Shown here: positions 15,880 to 23,741 of the stretch, in pieces
How positions within the stretch are numbered: the first letter of the stretch is position 1
Layout: the number at the start of each line of letters is the position of its first letter
Assembly: GCA_037045155.1 (NCBI GenBank)
Contig: JBAOIG010000005.1
Location: 682,001 to 746,000, forward strand
From: Thermomicrobiales bacterium
Lineage (GTDB): Bacteria > Chloroflexota > Chloroflexia > Thermomicrobiales > CFX8
Direction: 5' to 3'
DNA: 64,000 bases
Made by a program: the position numbers and the translations under genes
Notes under the pieces: generated by a model
The model's input: the letters and a program-made list of their open reading frames with translations, nothing else
Told to the model about the DNA's origin: nothing
Databases searched by the model: none

Positions 15880-16995
15880 ATGGAGCAGACGGTGGAGCGT
15901 GTAGAGGTACTGATCATCGGGGCCGGGTCGATCGGCTGTGCGATCGCCGAGGAGTTGGCGGGGCGCGGGCAGCAGGGCGTGCTGGTGGTCGATCGCGGGA
16001 AGGCGGGGGATGGGTCGAGCAGCAGGGCGGCCGGCGGGCTGCGGGCGCAGTTTCCGACCGAGATCAACGTGCGGATGACGCTGCTCTCGCAGCCGTACTT
16101 CCGCGAGATGGGCGACACGATCGACTGGGTCGAGTCGGGCTACATCTACCTGGGCCGCAATCCCGGCAAGCCGGAGGAGTACCAGCGCAACGTCGCGATG
16201 CAGCGCGCGCTGGGCGTCGATGTCGAGATGGTCGATCCGGACACGCTGGAGTCGCGCTGGCCATGGCTGAACGCCGAGGGGGTCATCGCCGCGACCTGGT
16301 GCCCGACCGACGCGGTCTTCGACCAGGTGAAGTTCATGGACGTGCTGGTCGAGCGCGCCCAGGCGGCGGGAGCGGAGGTCCGCGAGGGGGTCGCGGTGAC
16401 CGGGCTACGGATGGACGGCGACCGGGTGGTCGGGGTCGAAACGACGGCAGGGTCGATCGAGGCAGGGGTGACGGTGCTGGCGGCTGGGGCATGGTCGCCG
16501 CCGATCGCCGCAACGGTCGGGTTGACTCTGCCGGTCGGCATGGTGCGGCGGGAGATCTTCACCTTCGAGCGGACGCCGGCCCTGCCGGAGACGACGCCGT
16601 TCGTCGCCGATTTCGACCTGGGCCGCTACATCGCGCAGAACGTCAACGACCTGCGCATGTCCGGCGGCATGTCGGTCAGCGACAACCCCGAGGCGCCGGT
16701 GAACCTGGCCAACGGCGAGGCAGCGCAGAGCTCGGTGTCGCAGCTGGTGCCGGTTGTTGCCGGTCTGCGCCAGACGGGCGGCTGGGCGGGACTGATCGAG
16801 AGCACGCCGGACGGGCACGCACTGCTTGGGGCAGCGCCGGGCTACGACGGGCTCATCATCGCGACGGGCTTCTCCGGCCACGGGGTGATGCACGCGCCGG
16901 TGACCGCCACCCTCGTCGCCGAGATGATCCTCGACGGCGCGCCGAGCACGCTCGACATCGCGTCGCTTGCCCCGACGCGTTTTGCCGAGGGCTAG
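15880..16995 (+). CDS. FAD-dependent oxidoreductase (DAO/sarcosine oxidase beta-like)
   Basis: 371 residues from the ATG at 15880; further in-frame ATGs lie at 15832 and 15739. The dinucleotide fold opens with VLIIGAGSIGCAIAEELAGRG. An early AAGGLRAQF loop follows, and the C-terminal FAD-binding block GLIIATGFSGHGVMHAP is typical of the D-amino-acid oxidase/sarcosine oxidase/glycine oxidase group. These enzymes oxidise secondary or primary amines of amino acids and give H2O2; the substrate is not visible. It stands alone, divergent from the 49-residue gene. Confidence 0.88.
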   Translation: MEQTVERVEVLIIGAGSIGCAIAEELAGRGQQGVLVVDRGKAGDGSSSRAAGGLRAQFPTEINVRMTLLSQPYFREMGDTIDWVESGYIYLGRNPGKPEEYQRNVAMQRALGVDVEMVDPDTLESRWPWLNAEGVIAATWCPTDAVFDQVKFMDVLVERAQAAGAEVREGVAVTGLRMDGDRVVGVETTAGSIEAGVTVLAAGAWSPPIAATVGLTLPVGMVRREIFTFERTPALPETTPFVADFDLGRYIAQNVNDLRMSGGMSVSDNPEAPVNLANGEAAQSSVSQLVPVVAGLRQTGGWAGLIESTPDGHALLGAAPGYDGLIIATGFSGHGVMHAPVTATLVAEMILDGAPSTLDIASLAPTRFAEG

Positions 16996-17099
16996 GGGTT
17001 GGTTTCGCGAGCGTGATGGATCAGGACTCAGTCCCTCGCACCACCATTTCGGGTGGATCGTCAAGGTCGCGTTACCCGGCCGGCAGGCCCCCCGCTTTT

Positions 17100-17187
17100 T
17101 GTCATTCTGAGGCCGCAGCCGAAGAATCTCTCCCGTATGGCCGCGTACGAACGCGGGGGAGATTCCTCGCTGCGGCTCGGAATGACA
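17100..17187. repeat. Extragenic palindrome family, copy B
   Basis: TGTCATTCTGAGG...AATCTCTCCC is mirrored by GGGGGAGATTCCTCG...CGGAATGACA. Complete copy, with a longer central spacer than copy A, lying between two genes on the plus strand. Confidence 0.85.
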
Positions 17188-17269
17188 GTGAGCGGGAGTG
17201 GCTGCCGGCTCGACCGAATGACATCGGTCCGCGTCTGACGCGACCGAACCGATCGGCGGGTCGCGGCCG

Positions 17270-17875
17270 ATGAACGTCGCGCTGGCGCTCGATCTGATTG
17301 GGACGCTGGTCTTCGCGCTCTCGGGCGCGCTGGTCGGCGTGCGCCGCGATCTCGATCTGTTCGGCATCGCGGTGCTGTCGGTCGCGGCCGGGCTGGGCGG
17401 TGGCATCGTCCGCGACCTGCTGCTGGGCATCGCGCCGCCGGCCGCGCTGACGAATTCGGCCTACCTGCCGGTGGCGCTGGCGGCGGCCGGGCTGGGATTC
17501 CTCTTCCACCCCGGCATCGCGAAGCTCAGCGCCAGCGTCCGGCTACTGGATGCGGTCGGGCTGGGCTTCTTCGCCATCGCCGGCACGCTGAAGTCGCTCG
17601 ATCACGGCCAGGGCGCGATCGTCGCGGTGCTGCTGGGCGTCCTCACTGGCGTCGGCGGCGGAGTCATCCGCGACGTTCTGGTCGCCGAGGTGCCGGTCGT
17701 CCTGCGCCAGGAGATCTACGCGCTGGCGGCGCTAGTCGGCGGCGCGGTCTTCGTCGCGCTGCAGAACGGAGACGTCAGCAAAGCAGTCGCCGTGCCGGCC
17801 AGCGTTGCGCTGATCGTCGGGCTGCGCGTCCTGGCGATCCAGCGCAACTGGCAGGCGCCACGGCCACGACGCTAG
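17270..17875 (+). CDS. TRIC/YadS-family (UPF0126) membrane protein
   Basis: 201 residues, seven probable helices arranged as two repeats of a glycine-rich unit. The duplicated signature is visible as AGLGGGIVRDLLLG (about residue 40) and TGVGGGVIRDVLV (about residue 125). Members are trimeric cation channels in animals and archaea; bacterial forms are candidate cation or glycine transporters. The stop overlaps the convergent cupin gene by 4 bases. Confidence 0.92.
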   Translation: MNVALALDLIGTLVFALSGALVGVRRDLDLFGIAVLSVAAGLGGGIVRDLLLGIAPPAALTNSAYLPVALAAAGLGFLFHPGIAKLSASVRLLDAVGLGFFAIAGTLKSLDHGQGAIVAVLLGVLTGVGGGVIRDVLVAEVPVVLRQEIYALAALVGGAVFVALQNGDVSKAVAVPASVALIVGLRVLAIQRNWQAPRPRR

Positions 17876-18528
17876 TCGGCGGCCTCCTCCTCGGGACAAT
17901 CGCCGTTCGAATACCCGGAGCGGAACGCGGCGACGACGCCGGTCTCCGGCTCGAAGCGACGCCGCCAGACGCAGCCGGTGTCGTTGGCCAGCAGGTGAAT
18001 CGAGACTGACGGCTCGGCCGAGATCGTCGTCACCTTGTGGATGTCGCCATCTGGCGGCAGGAGCGCGAAGAACTCGCCGGTCTCGACCTCCTGATCGACG
18101 ACGACCTCAAGGTCGGCTCGATCGGGGTCGGCGCCGTCATCCAGGCGCTTGTAAACCGTCTCGCCCTGCCGGCCACGGTAGAGGCCGATCAGCCCCCATG
18201 CCTGGTGGTCGTGGACGGGGGTCGTCGCGCCAGCGGGGACGACGAGGGAGAACAGCGCCAGCGAGCCGTCCTCAGCTCGATAGAGCGCGTACTGACCGAT
18301 CCCCCCGCCCATGCCGCTGGTCTCGTCCGGGCTGGCGAACGCGTCGGGCAGCCAGCCGTCGGACGCCAGCAGCCGCGAGAAGGCCGGCTCGAGCGCCTTG
18401 ACACGCTCGGCGTCGCTTTCGACCGCGGCCATCAGCCGATGCGTCTCATCGATCAGTCCGCGTATCTCGGGCGTGTCGACGATGTAGCCAAACGGCGTGT
18501 CGTCAGTGATATTGCTGAAGTCGCACAT
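17872..18528 (-). CDS. Cupin-fold protein, cysteine dioxygenase-like
   Basis: 218 residues from the ATG at 18528 (behind AAAGGGGCG). The cupin metal motif is visible as PVHDHQAWGLIGLYRG (two His and a downstream glutamate in GETVYKR), with the second motif histidine in DGDIHKV. Its order resembles the small-molecule cysteine dioxygenase-like cupins (COG5553 type). Substrate unknown; no cysteine or taurine genes adjoin. A helical N-terminal region of ~80 residues precedes the cupin barrel. Confidence 0.72.
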   Translation of the reverse strand: MCDFSNITDDTPFGYIVDTPEIRGLIDETHRLMAAVESDAERVKALEPAFSRLLASDGWLPDAFASPDETSGMGGGIGQYALYRAEDGSLALFSLVVPAGATTPVHDHQAWGLIGLYRGRQGETVYKRLDDGADPDRADLEVVVDQEVETGEFFALLPPDGDIHKVTTISAEPSVSIHLLANDTGCVWRRRFEPETGVVAAFRSGYSNGDCPEEEAAD

Positions 18529-18592
18529 GTGGTTCGCCCCTTTCGTAAGCACGTCTGGGGACATTATGGGGGATCGGGGCGTGGGGGACGGC

Positions 18593-18650
18593 CCTCACCC
18601 CCCGCCCCTCTCCCAACCTTGGGAGAGGGCGGGGGCCCTCAGGGCAGCGG
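18593..18650. repeat. Dispersed hairpin repeat (CTCTCCCAA/TTGGGAGAG type), copy 2
   Basis: CGGCCCTCACCCCCC followed by CTCTCCCAA-CC-TTGGGAGAG. It lies between the cupin gene and the 71-residue gene. The right flank (GGGGGCCCTCAG) differs from copies 1 and 3. Confidence 0.8.
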
Positions 18651-18678
18651 TGAGGGCCGTTCCTCGTATCTCAGCCCG

Positions 18679-18894
18679 TCAGATGAGATGCGTCTCGCGG
18701 ATGCGGACGGCGTACTTGCCGGGGCGCAGCGAGCGCAGGCGACCGGCGCGGCCCGATGGCTCGGCCGGCGCAGTGGCGAGGATCTCCGCGGCCGGCGCGA
18801 CCTCGCGGCATTCGGATGTCTCAACAACGATCTTGCGGATGACCAGCTGCCCGTCGGCAATGTCGACGTGGCGGCGAACGGCCGTCCTGGTCAT
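18679..18894 (-). CDS. 71-residue hypothetical protein
   Basis: ATG behind an excellent AAGGAGG. The protein starts MTRTAVRRHVDIADGQLVI, has a central Ala/Pro-rich stretch and ends in basic KYAVRIRETHLI. There is one cysteine and no membrane helix. It has no recognised family. A perfect 18-bp palindrome lies 76 bases upstream and may regulate it or end the upstream transcript. Confidence 0.65.
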   Translation of the reverse strand: MTRTAVRRHVDIADGQLVIRKIVVETSECREVAPAAEILATAPAEPSGRAGRLRSLRPGKYAVRIRETHLI

Positions 18895-18969
18895 GGTTGC
18901 CTCCTTGTCCATGTGCATCGGCACAGTGTCGGTACGCGTTTCCGAGACCGAGCCTGGACACAAAACACC

Positions 18970-18987
18970 CCCGGCATGCCGGGGGCG
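18970..18987 (-). terminator. Perfect palindrome with T-rich tail on the minus strand
   Basis: CCCCCGGCATGCCGGGGG, followed on the minus strand by TGTTTTGTG. This is a good intrinsic terminator for transcripts from the RIO kinase gene, though about 275 bases past its stop. It could equally act as an attenuator in the leader of the 71-residue gene. The 367 bases between those two genes (18895-19261) hold no other feature that I recognise. Confidence 0.6.
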
Positions 18988-19261
18988 GAAGCAGATCACC
19001 AGACAGCAGAGGCGCCTGGGACGAAGCCTATCCGGTTCCCCCGAACTGCCGGCAGCGTTGGGCCGGCTCGGTTGTGGTACGGGACGAACTACCGTCCAAC
19101 CAGTGACACCTCCACGAGGGTCGAATCACGCGGCTCACTCGAGCCACGCTGCTGTCCCTTTGGGGAATCCAGGGCATCCCGGCACTGCCGAACTACCCCC
19201 AGCGCTCTCCATGATACGGCGACACAACCCAACTCGCAACCCCATTCGTGTCCCGCATCCC

Positions 19262-20014
19262 TCATCTCCCGAACCGATACTGCATCCACAGGGCGCCACT
19301 GATCCGGGCCGCGTCGGCATGGATGCCGTTGCGGCGCGCCCAGGAGCAGAGATTGGCGACATCGCGGGCCAACAGTGTCTCGGCATTACGATTGAGGTTC
19401 GGGTCGACGGCCTGCGGCAGGTCGATGATCGTTGCCCGACCCTGCCAATAGAGGATGTTGTACGGCGAGAGATCGCCGTGCACGCGGTCGCGGGAGAGAA
19501 ACAGGGCAACGTTGTCGAGCAGGCGCGCGAAGACTGCCTCGGCCGTAGCCCGGTCGAGCCGGACGTGCTGAAGCAGCGGGGCCGGCCCTTCTTCGTCGCC
19601 GATGTACTCCATCAGAATTGCCTGCTCATTCCGGATGATCGGCCGCGGCACGTCGGCCCCGGCAGCGGAAAGCAGGTGGAGTGTGGAGAACTCGTGAGCT
19701 ATCCATGAGCCGAACTGCGCCGCGCGGCCGGCCCGCGACTTCTGCTCGAACGCCCTTCGGATGCGCCTGTCATCGGACCAGCGTCCCTCCTGATAGACGG
19801 CGTCGTTCTTGAAGCCACGTTCGACAATCGGCCGGTAAACCTTGGCCACGACCAGATCATGCCCGCTCGCCGAGCCACCCCGGCAGACCCAGGCGGTCGC
19901 CTCCTTGCCGCTCTTCAGCGCTCGGAGCACCTCGCTGATGAACTGTTCATCCAGGAACGACGCAAGCTCGGGGGCGCGGTTTTCCCCGACCGGATTGGAT
20001 GTCTCGATCGACAC
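19262..20014 (-). CDS. RIO-family protein kinase
   Basis: 250 residues from a GTG preceded by GGAGGAACCAACC; an ATG 48 bases upstream lacks a ribosome site. RIO kinase blocks: GKEATAWVCRG (nucleotide loop), VVAKVYR (ATP-anchoring lysine), catalytic loop VHGDLSPYNILYW and the metal loop IIDLPQAVDP. No activation segment is present, typical of RIO1-like enzymes. Bacterial RIO kinases are poorly characterised. It is a monocistronic gene. Confidence 0.88.
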   Translation of the reverse strand: MSIETSNPVGENRAPELASFLDEQFISEVLRALKSGKEATAWVCRGGSASGHDLVVAKVYRPIVERGFKNDAVYQEGRWSDDRRIRRAFEQKSRAGRAAQFGSWIAHEFSTLHLLSAAGADVPRPIIRNEQAILMEYIGDEEGPAPLLQHVRLDRATAEAVFARLLDNVALFLSRDRVHGDLSPYNILYWQGRATIIDLPQAVDPNLNRNAETLLARDVANLCSWARRNGIHADAARISGALWMQYRFGR

Positions 20015-20063
20015 GGTTGGTTCCTCCAGATGAATCACCGGTAAACAGGTTCGGGTCGCCATT

Positions 20064-20737
20064 GGTGATAGGCATCTGACACCTCCTTCAAACGAGCTGC
20101 GAAAGCTCGGCTACATACGTGTGATCACCTCGGATGACATCCGGCAGCCCCGCCCACCCTCTGTCATCCTGAATAGTCGACCGCAGTGGTTCTGTCAGCC
20201 GCGGCGCCCAGCCCTGATACTTGTCATTCCGAGCCGCAGCGAGGAATCTCTCCCACGCTGGCGCCAGTCGAACGCAGGAGAGATCCTTCGCGTGCGCGCT
20301 CAGGATGACAGGAGGCAGGGCCGGCTGCCGTATCGCATGCCAGGCCGATTCACACACTGAGCGCGACATAACGCTGCCTGCTTCAAAGGGCTTGGCGCGT
20401 GCAACTGAGCGCGGCCAGCCGCGCACGCGCGACGGCACTACGCCCGGTCGAGCGGGCGAGGTGGGAGATCGGTTACGGGCTCAGGGCGTGGTTACCGACC
20501 CGTCGGCAGAGGGGTGAAGCGCTGAATTGTGGTGGCAGTGGCGCGGCGCGCGCCGGTTGGCTTGCTCATCTGTCGCCTCCATCTCCACCATCATCCACCG
20601 CGGCACGAGATGCCGCGCGCTTCGACGGGACTTGCGCAGGATAGCGGCCGGCGCGGAGGTTGTCAATCCACGCTTGCCGGCCATCGGATCGCCCGACTAT
20701 CCTGCAGGCAGGCACGAGTGGAGAAGGGTGGGAGCCG
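20064..20737. other. Intergenic region with palindromic repeat, no confident gene
   Basis: About 670 bases. It contains a partial repeat near 20160 (TGTCATCCTGAATAGTCGACC), a full palindrome at 20222-20310, and GC-rich sequence up to the amidohydrolase. One 25-codon minus-strand frame from about 20563 has a GGAGGCGACAG ribosome site but no other support. Confidence 0.5.
20222..20310. repeat. Extragenic palindrome family, copy C
   Basis: TGTCATTCCGAGCCGCAGCG...AATCTCTCCC pairs imperfectly with GGAGAGATCCTTCGCGTGCG...CAGGATGACA. The right arm is the CGCGTGCGCGCTCA variant seen also at 41822 and, inverted, inside apbE. Confidence 0.85.
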
Positions 20738-21937
20738 ATGAGCCTGCTGGTGTTTCATGAGGCGCGGGTGTTTGACGGCGAGCAGATGCTGGCGGGACCG
20801 CGCAGCGTTGTCGTCCGCGACGGGCGGATCGAGCGCGTAGTCGAGCCGGGTGAGTTGTCCGAAGGGCTGCTTGCCGAGGCGCGCGCGAGCGGCAGCCTGA
20901 TCCAGCAGCCGGGCGCGACACTGCTGCCGGGACTGATCGACCTCCACCTCCACCTGATCTGGGACGGCAGCGACGACCCCGTCCGCTCGCTGGCGCTGGA
21001 GACGCCCGAGCAGACGTTGCTGAAGGGGGTTGGCTTCGCCGCCACGACGCTGCGGGCCGGCATCACGACCGTCCGCGATCTCGGATCGGTCCACGATCAG
21101 GCGATCCGGCTGGCCGAGGCGGCCGAGCGCGGCTGGATTCCCGGCCCGCGGATCATCGCCTCTGGCCGCTCGATAGTCATGACAGGCGGCCACGATCCGT
21201 TCTGGGGGCTGGCAGTCGATGGGCCGGCCGAGGCGCTGAAGGCGGTCCGGACCCAGCTCTTCGCCGGGGCGCGCGTCATCAAGGTCTCGGCAACCGGCGG
21301 GGTCTACGGCCGGCCGAGCGGGGAATCAGTCGACGATGTCGAGCTGCTGCCGGACGAGCTGCGAGCGATCGCCGAGCAGGCGCACCGCCGCGGAGTGAAG
21401 GTCTCGGCTCACGCGATCGGGCAGCAGGGTATCCAGAACAGCATCGACGCCGGAATCGACACAATCGAGCACGGTCACTTCCTGACGCCCGAGCAGGCGC
21501 GGGCGATGGCTGAGCGCGGCATGGCGCTGATCCCGACGCTCTACGTCTACCAGTGCCTGGCCGAGAGCCCGAACATCCCGGCCTACGCCCGAGCGAAGGC
21601 GCGCGAGGTGATCGACCGCCACCAGCAGGCGTTCACGGATGCCCGCGCCGCGGGTGTCCTGATCGGCGCTGGCTCCGACGCGGGCTCGCCAGAGACGCCG
21701 CACCCGGCGCTGATCGAGGAGATCGAGGCGCTGGTCAATGGCGGGCTGACCCGCGCCGAAGCACTGCGGGCGGCGACGGCCGATGCCGCCCGCATCCTGG
21801 ATCTCGGCGACGAGATCGGCCACGTCCGGCCCGGCTACCGCGCCGACCTCGTGCTGGTGGACGGCGACCCGACGAGCGACCTCACCGCGTTGCGCCGGGT
21901 CCGGCGCGTCGCGCAGGGTGGGATTCTGCGTGCCTGA
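20738..21937 (+). CDS. Amidohydrolase-superfamily metal-dependent hydrolase
   Basis: 399 residues from the ATG at 20738 (GGGTGGGAG upstream). Metal ligands of the amidohydrolase barrel are seen: LPGLIDLHLHLIWD (HxH), the strand-4 lysine region VIKVSATGG, HAIGQQG, EHGHFL, and a late GSDAGSP aspartate. The small N- and C-terminal beta-sandwich (ending HVRPGYRADLVLVDGDP) completes the fold. Similar proteins are Xaa-Pro dipeptidase-like or imidazolonepropionase-like hydrolases of cyclic or peptide amides; the substrate is unknown. Confidence 0.9.
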   Translation: MSLLVFHEARVFDGEQMLAGPRSVVVRDGRIERVVEPGELSEGLLAEARASGSLIQQPGATLLPGLIDLHLHLIWDGSDDPVRSLALETPEQTLLKGVGFAATTLRAGITTVRDLGSVHDQAIRLAEAAERGWIPGPRIIASGRSIVMTGGHDPFWGLAVDGPAEALKAVRTQLFAGARVIKVSATGGVYGRPSGESVDDVELLPDELRAIAEQAHRRGVKVSAHAIGQQGIQNSIDAGIDTIEHGHFLTPEQARAMAERGMALIPTLYVYQCLAESPNIPAYARAKAREVIDRHQQAFTDARAAGVLIGAGSDAGSPETPHPALIEEIEALVNGGLTRAEALRAATADAARILDLGDEIGHVRPGYRADLVLVDGDPTSDLTALRRVRRVAQGGILRA

Positions 21938-21970
21938 CATGCCATTACTCATGATCTTTGTTGTGCCTGC

Positions 21971-22017
21971 TTGTCAAACACATCCGTCTCCGTTATTCTG
22001 CACTAGAACGAACGTTC
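21971..22017 (+). promoter_or_regulatory. Promoter with LexA-type GAACN4GTTC box before a second DinB-fold gene
   Basis: TTGTCA (21971) and TATTCT (21994) with 17-base spacing, then GAACGAACGTTC at 22006-22017. The box begins seven bases past the -10 element, the same geometry as at 7045-7069. Confidence 0.65.
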
Positions 22018-22039
22018 GATGTACGTACGGAGACGCCCG

Positions 22040-22537
22040 ATGGATCTTCTCGACCGCATGCTGGGATACGATCGCTGGGCAACACGGCGGCTTCTGGAGC
22101 AAAGTCGGGGGCTGACCGACGAGCAGCTCGACCGGCAGTTCGACATCGGCCTGGGCACGCTGCGCGACACCTTCGACCACATGATCCACGTCATCGACCA
22201 CTGGACCGCGATGATGGACGGGCGGCCGGCCCCGCCGGAACGCACGGGGCGCCCTTCGATCGACGAGCTGATCGAGCGCAACGAGCGAAACTCGGCGACG
22301 TTTGCCGACGTTGCCCGGCGGATGCGGGATGAGAACCGTCTGGACGAGACGTTCATCGACCACTACGCCTACCCGCAGTCGATCGGCGCGACGATTCTCC
22401 AGATCATTACGCACGATGTCCAGCACCGCAGCGAGGCGCGGCACATCCTCCAACGGCTCGGCGTGTCCGACCTGTGGGACGGTGATCCCCAGGAGTGGGA
22501 GCACGCAACCGGGATCACCGCACCCATGCCGGAGTAG
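22040..22537 (+). CDS. DinB-fold protein
   Basis: 165 residues from ATG at 22040. The three metal-binding histidines of the DinB/YfiT fold appear in order: FDHMIHVIDHW near residue 45-50, then THDVQHRSEARHIL near residue 125-138. The opening MLGYDRWATRRLLE is the standard DinB first helix. The upstream LexA-type box suggests damage induction. It is followed 61 bases later by a winged-helix protein possibly involved in DNA repair. Confidence 0.88.
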   Translation: MDLLDRMLGYDRWATRRLLEQSRGLTDEQLDRQFDIGLGTLRDTFDHMIHVIDHWTAMMDGRPAPPERTGRPSIDELIERNERNSATFADVARRMRDENRLDETFIDHYAYPQSIGATILQIITHDVQHRSEARHILQRLGVSDLWDGDPQEWEHATGITAPMPE

Positions 22538-22598
22538 CCTGATGCGGGAGAGACCGTTATCGATCGACGAGTATACGAGCCTGCGCAGCGAGGACGGC

Positions 22599-23741
22599 AT
22601 GAACATCAGCGTGCGTGGCCTCAACCGCGCCGCGCTCGGTCGGCAACTGCTGCTCTGCCGCGAAACGCTCGACATAACCGAAGCAGTGCGGCAGATCGTT
22701 GCGCTCCAGGCGCAGGAGCCGGCCTCGCCGTACCTGGCGCTCTGGAACCGGCTCGCGGGGTTCGACCCGGTCGAGCTCGACACGGCGTTCACTAGCGGCG
22801 CGCTCGTGAAATCCAACGCGGTCCGGATGACGCTGCACGCCAACCACATTGATGACTACCCGACCTTCCGCGAGGCGACCGAGCCGACGATCCAGGCCGC
22901 GAGGTTGCGCGACCGGCGGTTCCTCGCCAGCGGCCTCTCGCTGGAGGGCGCCAACGAGTTGGTCCCGGAGCTACTGGAGCAGGCCCGCGATCCGCGCTCG
23001 GCTGAGGAACTGCGCGCCTGGCTGGACGACCGTTTGGGCGCGGGGGCGCATCCCGGCGCGTGGTGGGCGCTGCGACAGTACGCGCCGCTGCTGCGCGCGC
23101 CGACCGGTGAGACCTGGTCGTTCGGATCACAGATGGCGTTCGTCGCCCCGCCGTTCAGACCGGTGCTGGGCGACCAGACGGCGGCGGAGTCTCTACAGAC
23201 ACTGGTCTTGCGCTATCTGGCCGGGTTCGGGCCGGCGACGGTAGCGGACGTGGCGCAGTTCGCGATGATCCAGCGCAGCCGGATTCGGTTGACGCTGCGT
23301 GCGCTGGACGGCGATGTCGTCCGACTGACCGGTCCAGCCGGGGAGGAGTTGTTCGACATCCCGGGCAGGCCGCTCCCCGACCCGGATACCCCAGCGCCGC
23401 CACGACTGCTGGGTATGTGGGACAACCTGCTCCTGGCCTATGCCGTCCGCGACCGCGTCATCCCGCCCCAGTACCGCAAGCATGTCATTCGGGTGAATGG
23501 CGACTCACTGCCAACGTTGCTGGTGGACGGCTTCGTTGCCGGTGTCTGGCGCGCGATTGACGGCGGCATCGAGGCAACCGCGTTCCACCCGCTGCCGCAA
23601 GATGTTTGGGACGAACTCGCCGCCGAGGCCCGTTCGCTATCTCGCCTGCTGGCCGGGCGCGATCCACTCATCTACCGCCGCTACCAGCACTGGTGGGACA
23701 AGCTGCCGGCCGGCGAAACCCGGCTATTGACCGGCAGCTGA
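22599..23741 (+). CDS. Winged-helix DNA-binding protein (HTH_42/AlkZ-like family)
   Basis: 380 residues from ATG at 22599; ATG at 22542 is an alternative. The N-terminal VRQIVALQAQEPASPYLALWNR block carries the QxQ-type catalytic glutamines seen in AlkZ/YcaQ-like DNA glycosylases of the HTH_42 family. The RYLAGFGPATVADVAQF wing and the late HPLPQDVWDELAAEA region also fit. Those relatives unhook interstrand crosslinks or remove bulky adducts. A repair role would match the LexA-type box of the upstream DinB gene. The 3' end overlaps the convergent amidase gene by 18 bases. Confidence 0.8.
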   Translation: MNISVRGLNRAALGRQLLLCRETLDITEAVRQIVALQAQEPASPYLALWNRLAGFDPVELDTAFTSGALVKSNAVRMTLHANHIDDYPTFREATEPTIQAARLRDRRFLASGLSLEGANELVPELLEQARDPRSAEELRAWLDDRLGAGAHPGAWWALRQYAPLLRAPTGETWSFGSQMAFVAPPFRPVLGDQTAAESLQTLVLRYLAGFGPATVADVAQFAMIQRSRIRLTLRALDGDVVRLTGPAGEELFDIPGRPLPDPDTPAPPRLLGMWDNLLLAYAVRDRVIPPQYRKHVIRVNGDSLPTLLVDGFVAGVWRAIDGGIEATAFHPLPQDVWDELAAEARSLSRLLAGRDPLIYRRYQHWWDKLPAGETRLLTGS

